Of a stretch of DNA of 25,265 nucleotides, positions 1-6,833 are shown in pieces. The notes below the pieces were generated by a model. That model saw only the letters and a program-made list of their open reading frames with translations. It was not told the DNA's origin and searched no databases. The stretch is from the NCBI RefSeq assembly GCF_000808015.1, contig NZ_JWHR01000070.1:1-25265 (forward strand). The letters are read 5' to 3'. Made by a program: the position numbers and the translations under genes. The stretch comes from Terrisporobacter othiniensis (GTDB lineage: Bacteria > Bacillota > Clostridia > Peptostreptococcales > Peptostreptococcaceae). Every line of letters starts with the position of its first letter. The stretch's first letter is position 1.

Positions 1-112
<112 letters not shown>

Positions 113-126
113 ATTTTTTTATGCAA

Positions 127-167
127 GAAGGTAAACTTTTTATTATATAATAGTTTACCTTTTTTTG
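127..167 (+). terminator. rRNA operon intrinsic terminator
   Basis: A 10-bp stem is formed by AAGGTAAACT (128-137) and AGTTTACCTT (152-161), with an AT-rich loop and a T run through 166. It lies 15 bases after the 5S gene and should end rRNA transcription before the protein genes that follow. The 180 bases from there to the next start codon are AT-rich. They must hold the promoter of the next operon, but I cannot single out a convincing -35/-10 pair. Confidence 0.85.
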
Positions 168-347
168 TTGCAAGAAAAATGGGTGAATTTTAATATTAAA
201 ATAGATAATAATTATAGAAAAAAATAATAAATAAGTATATTATATAAATATTTTTAATAAATATAGTTTTTTATATTTAGATTTGATACTATGAAGGTGA
301 TTTAAAATGAAGAATATGATATAAATTATTATTTTAGGGGGATATAA

Positions 348-1517
348 ATGAGTAATTTACCAAGTCAATTTGAAAGTTTTGCACAAGCAAGAAAAGATGG
401 ATTTCTAGCAGCCAAAGAAGTAAAAGATAGTGGGAGAAAAATGGTTGGTACATTTTGTTGTTTTACACCATCTGAGTTACCTATTGCAGCAAATGCTGTT
501 CCAGTGGGAGTATGCGGAGTAAGTGAGGAAGCAATTCCAGAAGCAGAAAAAATACTGCCAAGAAATCTATGTCCTTTAATAAAATCAAGTTATGGTCATG
601 CAATAACTGATACATGCCCATATTTTTATTTTTCAGATTTGCTTATTGGGGAGACAACTTGTGATGGGAAGAAGAAAATGTATGAGGAGTTAGGAAAAGT
701 AAAACCAACTCATATTATGCAAATGCCTAATAGAGCAACTGGAAAACATGAGTTTAATCTTTGGAAGGATGAGATAATTCTATTAAAAGAAGTTTTAGAA
801 AAAGAATTAGATACAACTATAAGTGAAGATGATATAAAAGATGCAATTAAAGATAAAAATGAAGAGAGAAGATTACTAAATGAGTATTATGACTTGGGAA
901 AATTAGAACCTTCTGCTTTAACAGGAATGGAATTGTATCAAGTATCTTATCAAGCTCAATTTAAATTTGATAGAGATGAATTAAAAGCAAATTTAAGGAA
1001 AATAATAGATGATACTAAAATAAGATATGAAAAAGGTGAGTGTTCTGTAAAAAAAGACGCACCTAGAATATTAATTACTGGATCTCCAATTGGTGGATGT
1101 ACGAATAAAATTATTAATACTATAGAAGAATCTGGTGGATCAATTGTTGCTTATGAGCTATGTTCATCTATAAGAAATAATAGAGAATTGGTGGATGAAA
1201 GTAATCCAGATGTTTATGATGCTTTAGCTAAGAAGTATCTAAATATAGGATGTGCTTGTATGATGAATAATGATAAGAGAATAGAATTATTAGGAGATTT
1301 AATAGAAGAGTTTAAAATTGATGGAGTAATTGACGTTGCTCTTCAATCATGCCATCCTTTTAATGTGGAAGGTAATAGGATAAAAGAATTTGTAGTTAAT
1401 GATAAAAATATTCACTACATGGCAATTGAAACTGATTATTCTCAATCAGACACAGAACAGTTAAGAACAAGATTTGAAGCATTTATAGAGATGATAGAAG
1501 AAAAGAAAGGTTGTTAA
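348..1517 (+). CDS. Double-cubane cluster protein (DCCP), YjiM/2-hydroxyacyl-CoA dehydratase-like
   Basis: 389 aa, preceded by AGGGGG at 336-341. It belongs to the HgdB/BadD-type 2-hydroxyacyl-CoA dehydratase family and reads like E. coli YjiM as I recall it: RNLCPLIKSSYG (residues 73-83), CPYFYFSDL (90-98) and GETTCDGKKKMYE (101-113) are near-identical blocks. Candidate cluster ligands are Cys37/38, 75, 90, 105, 272, 302/304 and 335. Single-subunit members paired with one activator are known as double-cubane cluster proteins; the Carboxydothermus protein holds an [8Fe-9S] cluster and does ATP-dependent, very low-potential reductions of small molecules. True dehydratases usually have two different subunits plus acyl-CoA pathway genes, and none are seen here, so a DCCP role is favoured. 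The physiological substrate is unknown. The next gene, 4 bases on, is the activator. Confidence 0.85.
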   Translation: MSNLPSQFESFAQARKDGFLAAKEVKDSGRKMVGTFCCFTPSELPIAANAVPVGVCGVSEEAIPEAEKILPRNLCPLIKSSYGHAITDTCPYFYFSDLLIGETTCDGKKKMYEELGKVKPTHIMQMPNRATGKHEFNLWKDEIILLKEVLEKELDTTISEDDIKDAIKDKNEERRLLNEYYDLGKLEPSALTGMELYQVSYQAQFKFDRDELKANLRKIIDDTKIRYEKGECSVKKDAPRILITGSPIGGCTNKIINTIEESGGSIVAYELCSSIRNNRELVDESNPDVYDALAKKYLNIGCACMMNNDKRIELLGDLIEEFKIDGVIDVALQSCHPFNVEGNRIKEFVVNDKNIHYMAIETDYSQSDTEQLRTRFEAFIEMIEEKKGC

Positions 1518-1521
1518 TTGA

Positions 1522-2283
1522 GTGAAGATGTATAGTATAGGCATAGATTCAGGGTCTGTGGCAACAAAGGCAGTGTTGTTTGATGGAGAGAAAGTAGTAA
1601 AGAAGGTTATTATACCAACAGGTTGGAGTCCTAAAAGAACATCAAATCAAGCTTATGAAATATTGATAGATGGAATAGATAAGGATAAAGTAAAGAAAGT
1701 AGTAGGGACTGGTTATGGACGAGTTAGTATGGATTTTGTAGATAAAACAGTTACAGAAATAACCTGTCATACAAAGGGAATTTTCTTTTTAAATAAAAAT
1801 ATTAGAACTATATTAGATATAGGTGGACAAGATAGTAAGGTTATAAATATTGATGACAATGGAAATGTTGTTAATTTTATAATGAACGATAAATGTGCTG
1901 CAGGTACAGGTAAGTTTTTAGAAGTTACATCTAATAAATTAGGAAGTGATATAGAAAATATTGATGAATTGGCACATGGTGCTACACCTGAAAATATTTC
2001 TAGTATGTGTACTGTATTTGCTGAATCAGAAATAATAAGCCTTTTGGCTCAAGATATTCCTAAGGAAAATATAGCAGCAGGTATATTAAAGTCTATTGCT
2101 AATAAGGGTATATCCATATTAAATAAAGGTAGACTAGAAGATACAATAGCCTTTACTGGAGGCTTAGCCCAGAGTAAAGAGCTAGTAAAGATGTTAGAAA
2201 ATAATTTAAACAAAGAAATATTTATAGCAGAAGATGCTCAAATAATTGGAGCCTTAGGTGCTGCAATTATTGGATTTAAATAA
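1522..2283 (+). CDS. ATP-dependent activator/reductase of the double-cubane protein (YjiL/HgdC family)
   Basis: 253 aa, BadF/BadG/BcrA/BcrD-type ASKHA ATPase. The N-terminal phosphate-binding motif GIDSGSVATKAV (7-18), the second phosphate loop LDIGGQDSK (98-106) and the C-terminal FTGGLAQS adenosine motif are intact. The two cysteines that bind one [4Fe-4S] cluster between two monomers are Cys125 (DKCAAGTGKF) and Cys163 (SSMCTVFAESE). In this family ATP hydrolysis drives transfer of a low-potential electron to the partner, here the preceding DCCP-like protein. The start is taken as GTG 1522, with AAGAAAGG upstream; ATG 1528 is an equally plausible start and would remove only two residues. 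It is translated as a pair with the preceding gene. Confidence 0.88.
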   Translation: MKMYSIGIDSGSVATKAVLFDGEKVVKKVIIPTGWSPKRTSNQAYEILIDGIDKDKVKKVVGTGYGRVSMDFVDKTVTEITCHTKGIFFLNKNIRTILDIGGQDSKVINIDDNGNVVNFIMNDKCAAGTGKFLEVTSNKLGSDIENIDELAHGATPENISSMCTVFAESEIISLLAQDIPKENIAAGILKSIANKGISILNKGRLEDTIAFTGGLAQSKELVKMLENNLNKEIFIAEDAQIIGALGAAIIGFK

Positions 2284-2336
2284 AATAATAGTCAGTATAA
2301 GCATATATGATGACATTATATATAGGAGGATAAAAA

Positions 2337-2948
2337 ATGAACATAGTAAAAGTAAATGCTATAGGAGATAATTGTCCTATACCAGTAGTTAAAGCAAAAA
2401 AAGCAATAGATGCTCTAGAAGATGCAGCAATAGTTGAAATAAGTGTAGACAATGAAATAGCTGTACAAAATGTCACAAAAATGGTTAATCAAAAAAACTT
2501 AGAATATACCTGTGAAAAAGTAGGGCAAAATCATTATGTTATAAAAGTACAATGTGGTGAAGTAGTAGAAAGTGAAGCAACTAAAGAAGTGGTTGCTGCT
2601 ATTGCAAAAGAGGAAAAAATGGTAGTGGTATTAAGTAGTGATAAAATGGGTGAAGGAGATGAGGAACTAGGAAAGGTTCTTATTAAAGGTTTTATATACG
2701 CTATAACTCAATTAGACAAATATCCAAAAGCCGTATTACTATATAATAGCGGTGTGAAATTATCATCTGAAGGTTCAGATTCTATAGGGGATTTAAAAGT
2801 ATTAGAAGATCACGGTGTTGAAATACTAAGCTGTGGAACTTGTTTGAATTTCTATAACTTACAGGATAAATTACAAGTTGGTAAAGTAACCAATATGTAC
2901 TCTATAGTTGAAGAGTTATCAGGAGCTACTAATATAATCAGACCATAA
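2337..2948 (+). CDS. yedF: Selenium metabolism protein YedF (TusA-like + DsrE-like)
   Basis: 203 aa with a perfect AGGAGG at 2324-2329. Residues 1-73 are a TusA/SirA domain with the sulfur-carrier cysteine Cys13 in DNCPIPVVKAKKAI. Residues about 94-203 are a DsrE-like domain ending in a redox-type CGTC (156-159). This two-domain architecture, about 200 aa long with CGxC, defines the YedF family. That family occurs in genomes that use selenium (selD-positive) and is thought to carry sulfur or selenium as a persulfide or perselenide; its exact job is not established. It follows the DCCP/activator pair by 53 bases with no terminator between, so it probably shares the transcript. No selenium-synthesis gene (selA, selB, selD) is in the window. 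Confidence 0.87.
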   Translation: MNIVKVNAIGDNCPIPVVKAKKAIDALEDAAIVEISVDNEIAVQNVTKMVNQKNLEYTCEKVGQNHYVIKVQCGEVVESEATKEVVAAIAKEEKMVVVLSSDKMGEGDEELGKVLIKGFIYAITQLDKYPKAVLLYNSGVKLSSEGSDSIGDLKVLEDHGVEILSCGTCLNFYNLQDKLQVGKVTNMYSIVEELSGATNIIRP

Positions 2949-2976
2949 TTAAATAGGAAATATATAAATTTAAAGA

Positions 2977-3018
2977 TAGACTAAGAACCTTGAATTATCA
3001 AGAGTATTAGTCTATTTT
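2977..3018. terminator. Hairpin between convergent genes
   Basis: TAGACTAA (2977-2984) pairs with TTAGTCTA (3007-3014), with a further inner TTGA/TCAA pairing around ATTA. A short T-rich tail follows on the plus strand and an A-rich flank lies on the other side, so it may end transcription of both yedF (plus) and the flavin protein gene (minus). The U tract is short, which makes it weaker than the rRNA terminator. Confidence 0.65.
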
Positions 3019-3025
3019 AATTTGG

Positions 3026-3499
3026 CTAATTAGTAGCGTTACTGTATTTACCAGTTAAATGATCAATTTCTATTTTTATTACAGTAAATGAATTTATAGC
3101 TTTATCTATGTATTTCAGGCCTTCTTCCATATGAGGATGAGAGTATTTTTCTCCTATTGCAATAATTGCACTTCTTTTTTCATCATTAGTAACTATGAAA
3201 GCACGTCCAAATACTATTGCACTTTTATAATGAGTAGTAAAATATTTTGGAAGTATGGCGATATCAGAATTTACAAAGAAAGAAACTTTATTATTTTTAA
3301 TTATATTATCCAATTTATGTCCTTTGTTGGCACAGTGGAAATAGATACAATTATTATGATAAACATAATTAACAGCAACTCCATAAGGATATCCATTTTC
3401 ACTTATAGTTGATAATACTCCTTCTTTTCCTTCTTGTAATATTTTTATTGTATCTTCTGTACTTAATTCTCTTTTTTTCTTGATTATATCTCTAAACAT
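3026..3499 (-). CDS. Pyridoxamine 5'-phosphate oxidase-fold flavoprotein, NimA-like
   Basis: 157 aa, minus strand, with an excellent AAGGAGGA just before the start (complement of 3503-3510). The sequence follows the Nim/PPOX-like split-barrel pattern: LSTISENGYPYGVAVNYVY (about 29-47), IYFHCANKGHKLDNI (about 52-66), the central YKSAIVFGRAF strand, and the C-terminal IKIEIDHLTGK signature. Proteins of this group bind FMN or a related cofactor as dimers. Some members (NimA-J) are linked to 5-nitroimidazole tolerance, but most chromosomal clostridial copies have no proven function. It is a single-gene unit, convergent with yedF and divergent from the next gene. The specific reaction cannot be read from the sequence. 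Confidence 0.85.
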   Translation of the reverse strand: MFRDIIKKKRELSTEDTIKILQEGKEGVLSTISENGYPYGVAVNYVYHNNCIYFHCANKGHKLDNIIKNNKVSFFVNSDIAILPKYFTTHYKSAIVFGRAFIVTNDEKRSAIIAIGEKYSHPHMEEGLKYIDKAINSFTVIKIEIDHLTGKYSNATN

Positions 3500-3622
3500 A
3501 AATCCTCCTTAATAATTTTATTATGGTGATAAAATTGTAGCATAATATATTCAATAATAGTGCAGTAATAGACTTAGATGGAGTAGAATAATATTGTAAC
3601 TATTTATAAAGGGGATGTATTT

Positions 3623-4402
3623 ATGGATGATAAAATAATAAACAAATTAAAGAATATGAAAGGTGATGTAAGTTTTTATTATAAAAACTTAGTTACACAA
3701 GAAATAATTAAGTATAATGAAGAAAAGCCAATGCTAGCAGCTAGCGTAATAAAACTTACTGTATTGGTGGAATGTTTTAATCAGATAAAAAAAGATATTA
3801 TAAGGAAAGACGATATTTTTATTACTAAAGAGGAAGATAAAGTACCATCTTGTGGTGCTTTAAATTATATGAGGGAAAACTTGAAAATTACATTGGAAGA
3901 TTTATATGTGCTTATGATTATTTTAAGTGATAATTATGCCACAAATATTTTAATTGATAAATTAGGAATAGATAATATCAATAAAACTATAAAAGAAATA
4001 GGATTAAAAAATACCGTACTTAATCGTAAAATGTTTGATTCCGATAAAGCGGCATTAGGATTAGAAAATTATATAAGTGCAGGAGATATAGCATATTTGT
4101 TGGAGAAGATGTACAATAAAGAACTAATTGACGAAAAGTCTAGTGAAGAGATGATAAATATTTTAAAAAATCAAAGATTAAATAGTAAAGTACCTTTTTT
4201 TCTACAAAGTATAAAGCCCAAAGTTAATATTGCACATAAAACAGGAGAAGATACTAATATAACTCATGATGTAGGAATAGTATTTGATAAAGAGCCATTT
4301 ATAGTATGTTTTTGTGGTAACAATGTAAATGTACCAGAGTATGAAAGACTTATGCAAGATGTTACTTATGATTTATATAAAGGTGCTGATTTTAGGAGGT
4401 AA
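3623..4402 (+). CDS. Serine hydrolase, class A beta-lactamase-like fold, no signal peptide
   Basis: 259 aa. All three active-site boxes of the penicillin-recognising family are present in order and spacing: SVIK (Ser41-Lys44, SxxK), SDN (102-104) and KTG (206-208). The N-terminus (MDDKIINKL...) has no signal peptide or membrane segment, and the coding frame has a good AAAGGGGAT site just before ATG 3623, so the protein appears cytoplasmic. That is unusual for a penicillin-binding or beta-lactamase enzyme, which act outside the membrane. I therefore call it a serine hydrolase and not a resistance enzyme; a peptidase or esterase role is possible. The following dipeptidase gene starts 3 bases after its stop and its RBS overlaps this gene's end, so the two are translationally coupled. 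Confidence 0.85.
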   Translation: MDDKIINKLKNMKGDVSFYYKNLVTQEIIKYNEEKPMLAASVIKLTVLVECFNQIKKDIIRKDDIFITKEEDKVPSCGALNYMRENLKITLEDLYVLMIILSDNYATNILIDKLGIDNINKTIKEIGLKNTVLNRKMFDSDKAALGLENYISAGDIAYLLEKMYNKELIDEKSSEEMINILKNQRLNSKVPFFLQSIKPKVNIAHKTGEDTNITHDVGIVFDKEPFIVCFCGNNVNVPEYERLMQDVTYDLYKGADFRR

Positions 4403-4405
4403 TAA

Positions 4406-5377
4406 ATGAAGATAGTTGATTTTCATTGTGATACAATATCACAATTATATGACATTAGACAAAAAGGAGAAGATATACACTTAAGACAAAATAGACTACA
4501 TTTAGATATAGAAAAAATGAAAAAGGGCGATTATATGCTTCAAGTTTTTGCATCATATGTGGACTTAGGAAGTAATGATAAACCATTGGAGTCTTGCCTT
4601 AGTTATATAGATTTGCTTTATAATGAAGTGCAAAAAAATAAGGATGATATTGGAATAGTTTATACATATGAAGATATAATGACAAATATTGAGAAAAATA
4701 GGATTTCAGCACTACTATCCATAGAAGAAGGTGGAGTTTGTAAAGGTAATTTATCATTGCTTAGAAATTTTTATAGACTTGGTGTTAGAATGATGACGTT
4801 AACATGGAATTATGATAATGAGTTAGCCTATCCAAATGGTTATTTTTATAATGAAGAAAAGAATGAGAGAAAAGGTCTTAAAGAAAAAGGTTTAGAATTT
4901 ATAAATGAGATGGAGCAGCTAGGAATGATTATCGATGTTTCACATTTATCAGATGATGGAATTTATGATGTTTATAATAATACAACAAAACCTTTTATTG
5001 CTAGCCATTCCAATGCTAGAAATATATGCTCTCACCAAAGAAATTTGACTGATGACATGATTAAAAAAATTGGAGATAGAGGTGGAATTATAGGCATTAA
5101 TTTCTATTCTTTATTTTTAAATGATAATTATAAATTTAATGATATAAGTAAAATCGACGATATTATAAATCATATGAAATATATATCGAATAAGGGGGGG
5201 ATAGATTGTGTAGGTATTGGTAGCGACTTCGATGGAATAGATTGCCCTTTGGAGTTTGAGAATTCATCAAATATGCAATTGATTTATGACAAAATGCAAA
5301 AATTAGGTTTTAGAGAAGAAGATATAGAGAAGATCTTTTATAAGAATGCACTAAGATTATTTAAAGAAGTGCTATAA
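4406..5377 (+). CDS. Membrane dipeptidase-type metallopeptidase (family M19)
   Basis: 323 aa, RBS TAGGAGGT overlapping the stop of the previous gene. The renal dipeptidase metal ligands are all visible: His7 and Asp9 (DFHCDT), Glu108 (SIEEGG), His180 (DVSHLSD) and His201 (ASHSNAR). The conserved GIGSDFDG motif is at 271-278 (Asp274), and the R-N-I-C-S-H-Q-R-N-L-T-D-D segment follows the second histidine. These enzymes carry two zinc ions and cleave dipeptides, including those with a D-residue at the C-terminal side. No signal peptide is present, as in many bacterial M19 enzymes, so it is likely cytoplasmic. Pairing with a beta-lactamase-fold hydrolase suggests a joint role in peptide or peptidoglycan-fragment turnover, which is an inference. 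Confidence 0.92.
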   Translation: MKIVDFHCDTISQLYDIRQKGEDIHLRQNRLHLDIEKMKKGDYMLQVFASYVDLGSNDKPLESCLSYIDLLYNEVQKNKDDIGIVYTYEDIMTNIEKNRISALLSIEEGGVCKGNLSLLRNFYRLGVRMMTLTWNYDNELAYPNGYFYNEEKNERKGLKEKGLEFINEMEQLGMIIDVSHLSDDGIYDVYNNTTKPFIASHSNARNICSHQRNLTDDMIKKIGDRGGIIGINFYSLFLNDNYKFNDISKIDDIINHMKYISNKGGIDCVGIGSDFDGIDCPLEFENSSNMQLIYDKMQKLGFREEDIEKIFYKNALRLFKEVL

Positions 5378-5397
5378 ATTTAATATAAATATTTATT

Positions 5398-5440
5398 ATA
5401 AGGGTTATATATAGAAAAAATCTATATATAACCCTTATTT
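5398..5440 (+). terminator. Terminator hairpin after the dipeptidase gene
   Basis: Perfect 17-bp inverted repeat: ATAAGGGTTATATATAG (5398-5414) and CTATATATAACCCTTAT (5422-5438) with a 7-base loop, followed by a short T-rich tail. It lies 20 bases after the dipeptidase stop and separates that operon from the transporter operon. The symmetric stem could work on either strand. Confidence 0.8.
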
Positions 5441-5491
5441 ATAGACTGCGTGCATATAATTTTATATATATTTATAGTTTTAATAATAATA

Positions 5492-5520
5492 TTTACTTTA
5501 TATGAAATGCTTCATATAAT
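5492..5520 (+). promoter_or_regulatory. Sigma-A-type promoter of the DUF3798 transporter operon
   Basis: TTTACT (5492-5497) as -35 and a consensus TATAAT (5515-5520) as -10, with an ideal 17-base spacer. The predicted start of transcription is near 5527, giving a leader of about 25 bases before the lipoprotein start codon at 5552 and its GGAGGG site (5541-5546). Confidence 0.7.
5498..5519. promoter_or_regulatory. Perfect dyad overlapping the promoter: candidate operator
   Basis: TTATATGAA (5498-5506) and TTCATATAA (5511-5519) form a 9-bp perfect inverted repeat around ATGC. It fills the spacer and most of the -10 box of the promoter above, which is a typical repressor position. No regulator gene lies next to it, so the cognate protein is unknown. 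Confidence 0.55.
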
Positions 5521-5551
5521 TAGATTGAAATATATTATGTGGAGGGAAATA

Positions 5552-6682
5552 ATGAAGAAATTATTATCAGTATTATTATCAGCAATAATGATGGTAACAT
5601 TTTTAACGGGATGTACACAAAGTGGTGGGGGAGATGCTAGTACAGATGAGTATCATATAGCAATTGTAACACCAACATTATCAACAAGTGAAGATGAGTA
5701 TCGTGCCGGGGAAGAAATGGCTAAGAAGTATCCAGAAATAGTAAAACATTTAACTTTACCAGAAAACTTTGAAGAAGAGATAGAAACTTGTATAAGCACA
5801 ATAGTATCAGCAGCAGATGATCCACTTATGAAAGCTGTTGTTGTTGTATCAGGTCAATCAGGATTAATTCCTGCATTCCAACAAATTAAAGAAAAAAATC
5901 CAGATATATTCACAGTAACTGCTCCAATATTTGATGAGCCAGAAATGATGAGTGAATATATAGACTTAAATTTAGATACAAACTGGTTAGAAAGAGGAAG
6001 AACTATAGTTGAAAAAGCAAATAAAATGGGAGCTAAAACTTTTGTTCACTACTCATTCCCAACTCATTTATCTAAGCCATTAATATCTGCTAGAAGAGAT
6101 AAAATGAAAGAAACTTGTGAAAAGTTAGGAATGGAATTTGTTGAAGTTGTAACTCCAGATCCACAAACTGGAGATAGTGTGGAAGCTATGCAACAATTTT
6201 TACAAGAAGATATACCAAGACAAATAGAAAAATACGGTAAAGATACTAATATATTTGGTTCAAACTGTCCAATGTATGATGTAATAATAAAAGAAGCTTT
6301 AGAATTAAAATATACAGTAGCTGAGCAATGTTGTCCAACACCAACTCAAGCTTATCCAACAGTTTTAGGTCTTGAAATTAGCGAAGAAGATCAAACTAAC
6401 TTTGATAAAATAAATGAAATGATAAGTGAAAAAGTTGATGCAGCTGGAATGAAAGGAAGACTTTCAGGATGGCCAATATCAGTAACTGTTTATATGCCAG
6501 AATTTGCAGTTGAAGTAGCAAAAGAAGTTGTAGAAAATGACTTTGATTATAAAGATGCAACAAAATTAAACGAATTAACTAAAGAAAAATTTGATGTAGA
6601 AGTTGATTATACTAAATTAGAGGATAATGGAAAAACTTACGATAATTACTTCGTAATGCTAATGGAATCAATCTTCTATTAA
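5552..6682 (+). CDS. DUF3798 substrate-binding lipoprotein of an ABC importer
   Basis: 376 aa from ATG 5552, chosen because GGAGGG lies 5 bases upstream and a lipoprotein signal peptide starts there. The frame stays open upstream to GTG 5450, but that would place extra hydrophobic residues before the signal and run through the promoter. The signal is KK, a hydrophobic core and the lipobox LTGC, so Cys21 is the predicted lipid anchor, followed by a G/S/D linker. The body (about 30-376) fits the DUF3798 family, which I recognise from blocks such as EAMQQFLQEDIPRQIEKYG, GSNCPMYDVIIKEAL and AEQCCPTPTQAYP; its fold is that of periplasmic binding proteins. Genes for an ATPase and two permeases follow, so it is the binding component. 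The ligand is not known. Confidence 0.88.
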   Translation: MKKLLSVLLSAIMMVTFLTGCTQSGGGDASTDEYHIAIVTPTLSTSEDEYRAGEEMAKKYPEIVKHLTLPENFEEEIETCISTIVSAADDPLMKAVVVVSGQSGLIPAFQQIKEKNPDIFTVTAPIFDEPEMMSEYIDLNLDTNWLERGRTIVEKANKMGAKTFVHYSFPTHLSKPLISARRDKMKETCEKLGMEFVEVVTPDPQTGDSVEAMQQFLQEDIPRQIEKYGKDTNIFGSNCPMYDVIIKEALELKYTVAEQCCPTPTQAYPTVLGLEISEEDQTNFDKINEMISEKVDAAGMKGRLSGWPISVTVYMPEFAVEVAKEVVENDFDYKDATKLNELTKEKFDVEVDYTKLEDNGKTYDNYFVMLMESIFY

Positions 6683-6752
6683 GATTTTAAAAATAAAATC
6701 ATACTAATTTATAATAAGTAAGCTTTACTAAAATTTAAAATATAAAAGAAAT

Positions 6753-6809
6753 GAGGTTAATCAAAATATGATATTTATTATAAATATATTTTGCGTTAAC
6801 CTCTTTTTT
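6753..6809 (+). terminator. Internal terminator/attenuator between lipoprotein and ATPase genes
   Basis: GAGGTTAA (6753-6760) pairs with TTAACCTC (6796-6803), followed directly by TTTTTT (6804-6809). After a small internal mismatch the stem continues with AAAATAT/ATATTTT. It is a strong intrinsic terminator inside the transporter operon. Partial readthrough would give more binding protein than ATPase and permease, a common arrangement in importers. Confidence 0.82.
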
Positions 6810-6833
6810 ATGAAATAGAGAGGTATAAGATAA

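Noticed and set aside
307..324. Five-codon frame (MKNMI) with AAGGTGA upstream, possible leader peptide
   Set aside because: Too short to judge, with no attenuator-like hairpin after it and no codon bias tied to a regulator; likely chance in AT-rich DNA.
3131..3412. 93-aa frame on the plus strand inside the minus-strand flavin protein gene
   Set aside because: It is antisense to a well-supported gene, has low-complexity Ile/Tyr/Phe-rich composition and no RBS.
3026..3499. Confident nitroimidazole-resistance (nim) gene
   Set aside because: The fold and motifs are Nim-like, but this group is large and mostly without resistance function; sequence alone does not support the phenotype.
3623..4402. 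Acquired beta-lactamase resistance gene
   Set aside because: It has no signal peptide, sits in a chromosomal-looking operon with a dipeptidase, and has no mobile-element sequence or shift in base composition around it.
5450..5551. In-frame upstream extension of the DUF3798 gene from GTG 5450
   Set aside because: It would cover the promoter and dyad, has no RBS, and would put an extra hydrophobic stretch before a perfect lipoprotein signal that starts at ATG 5552.
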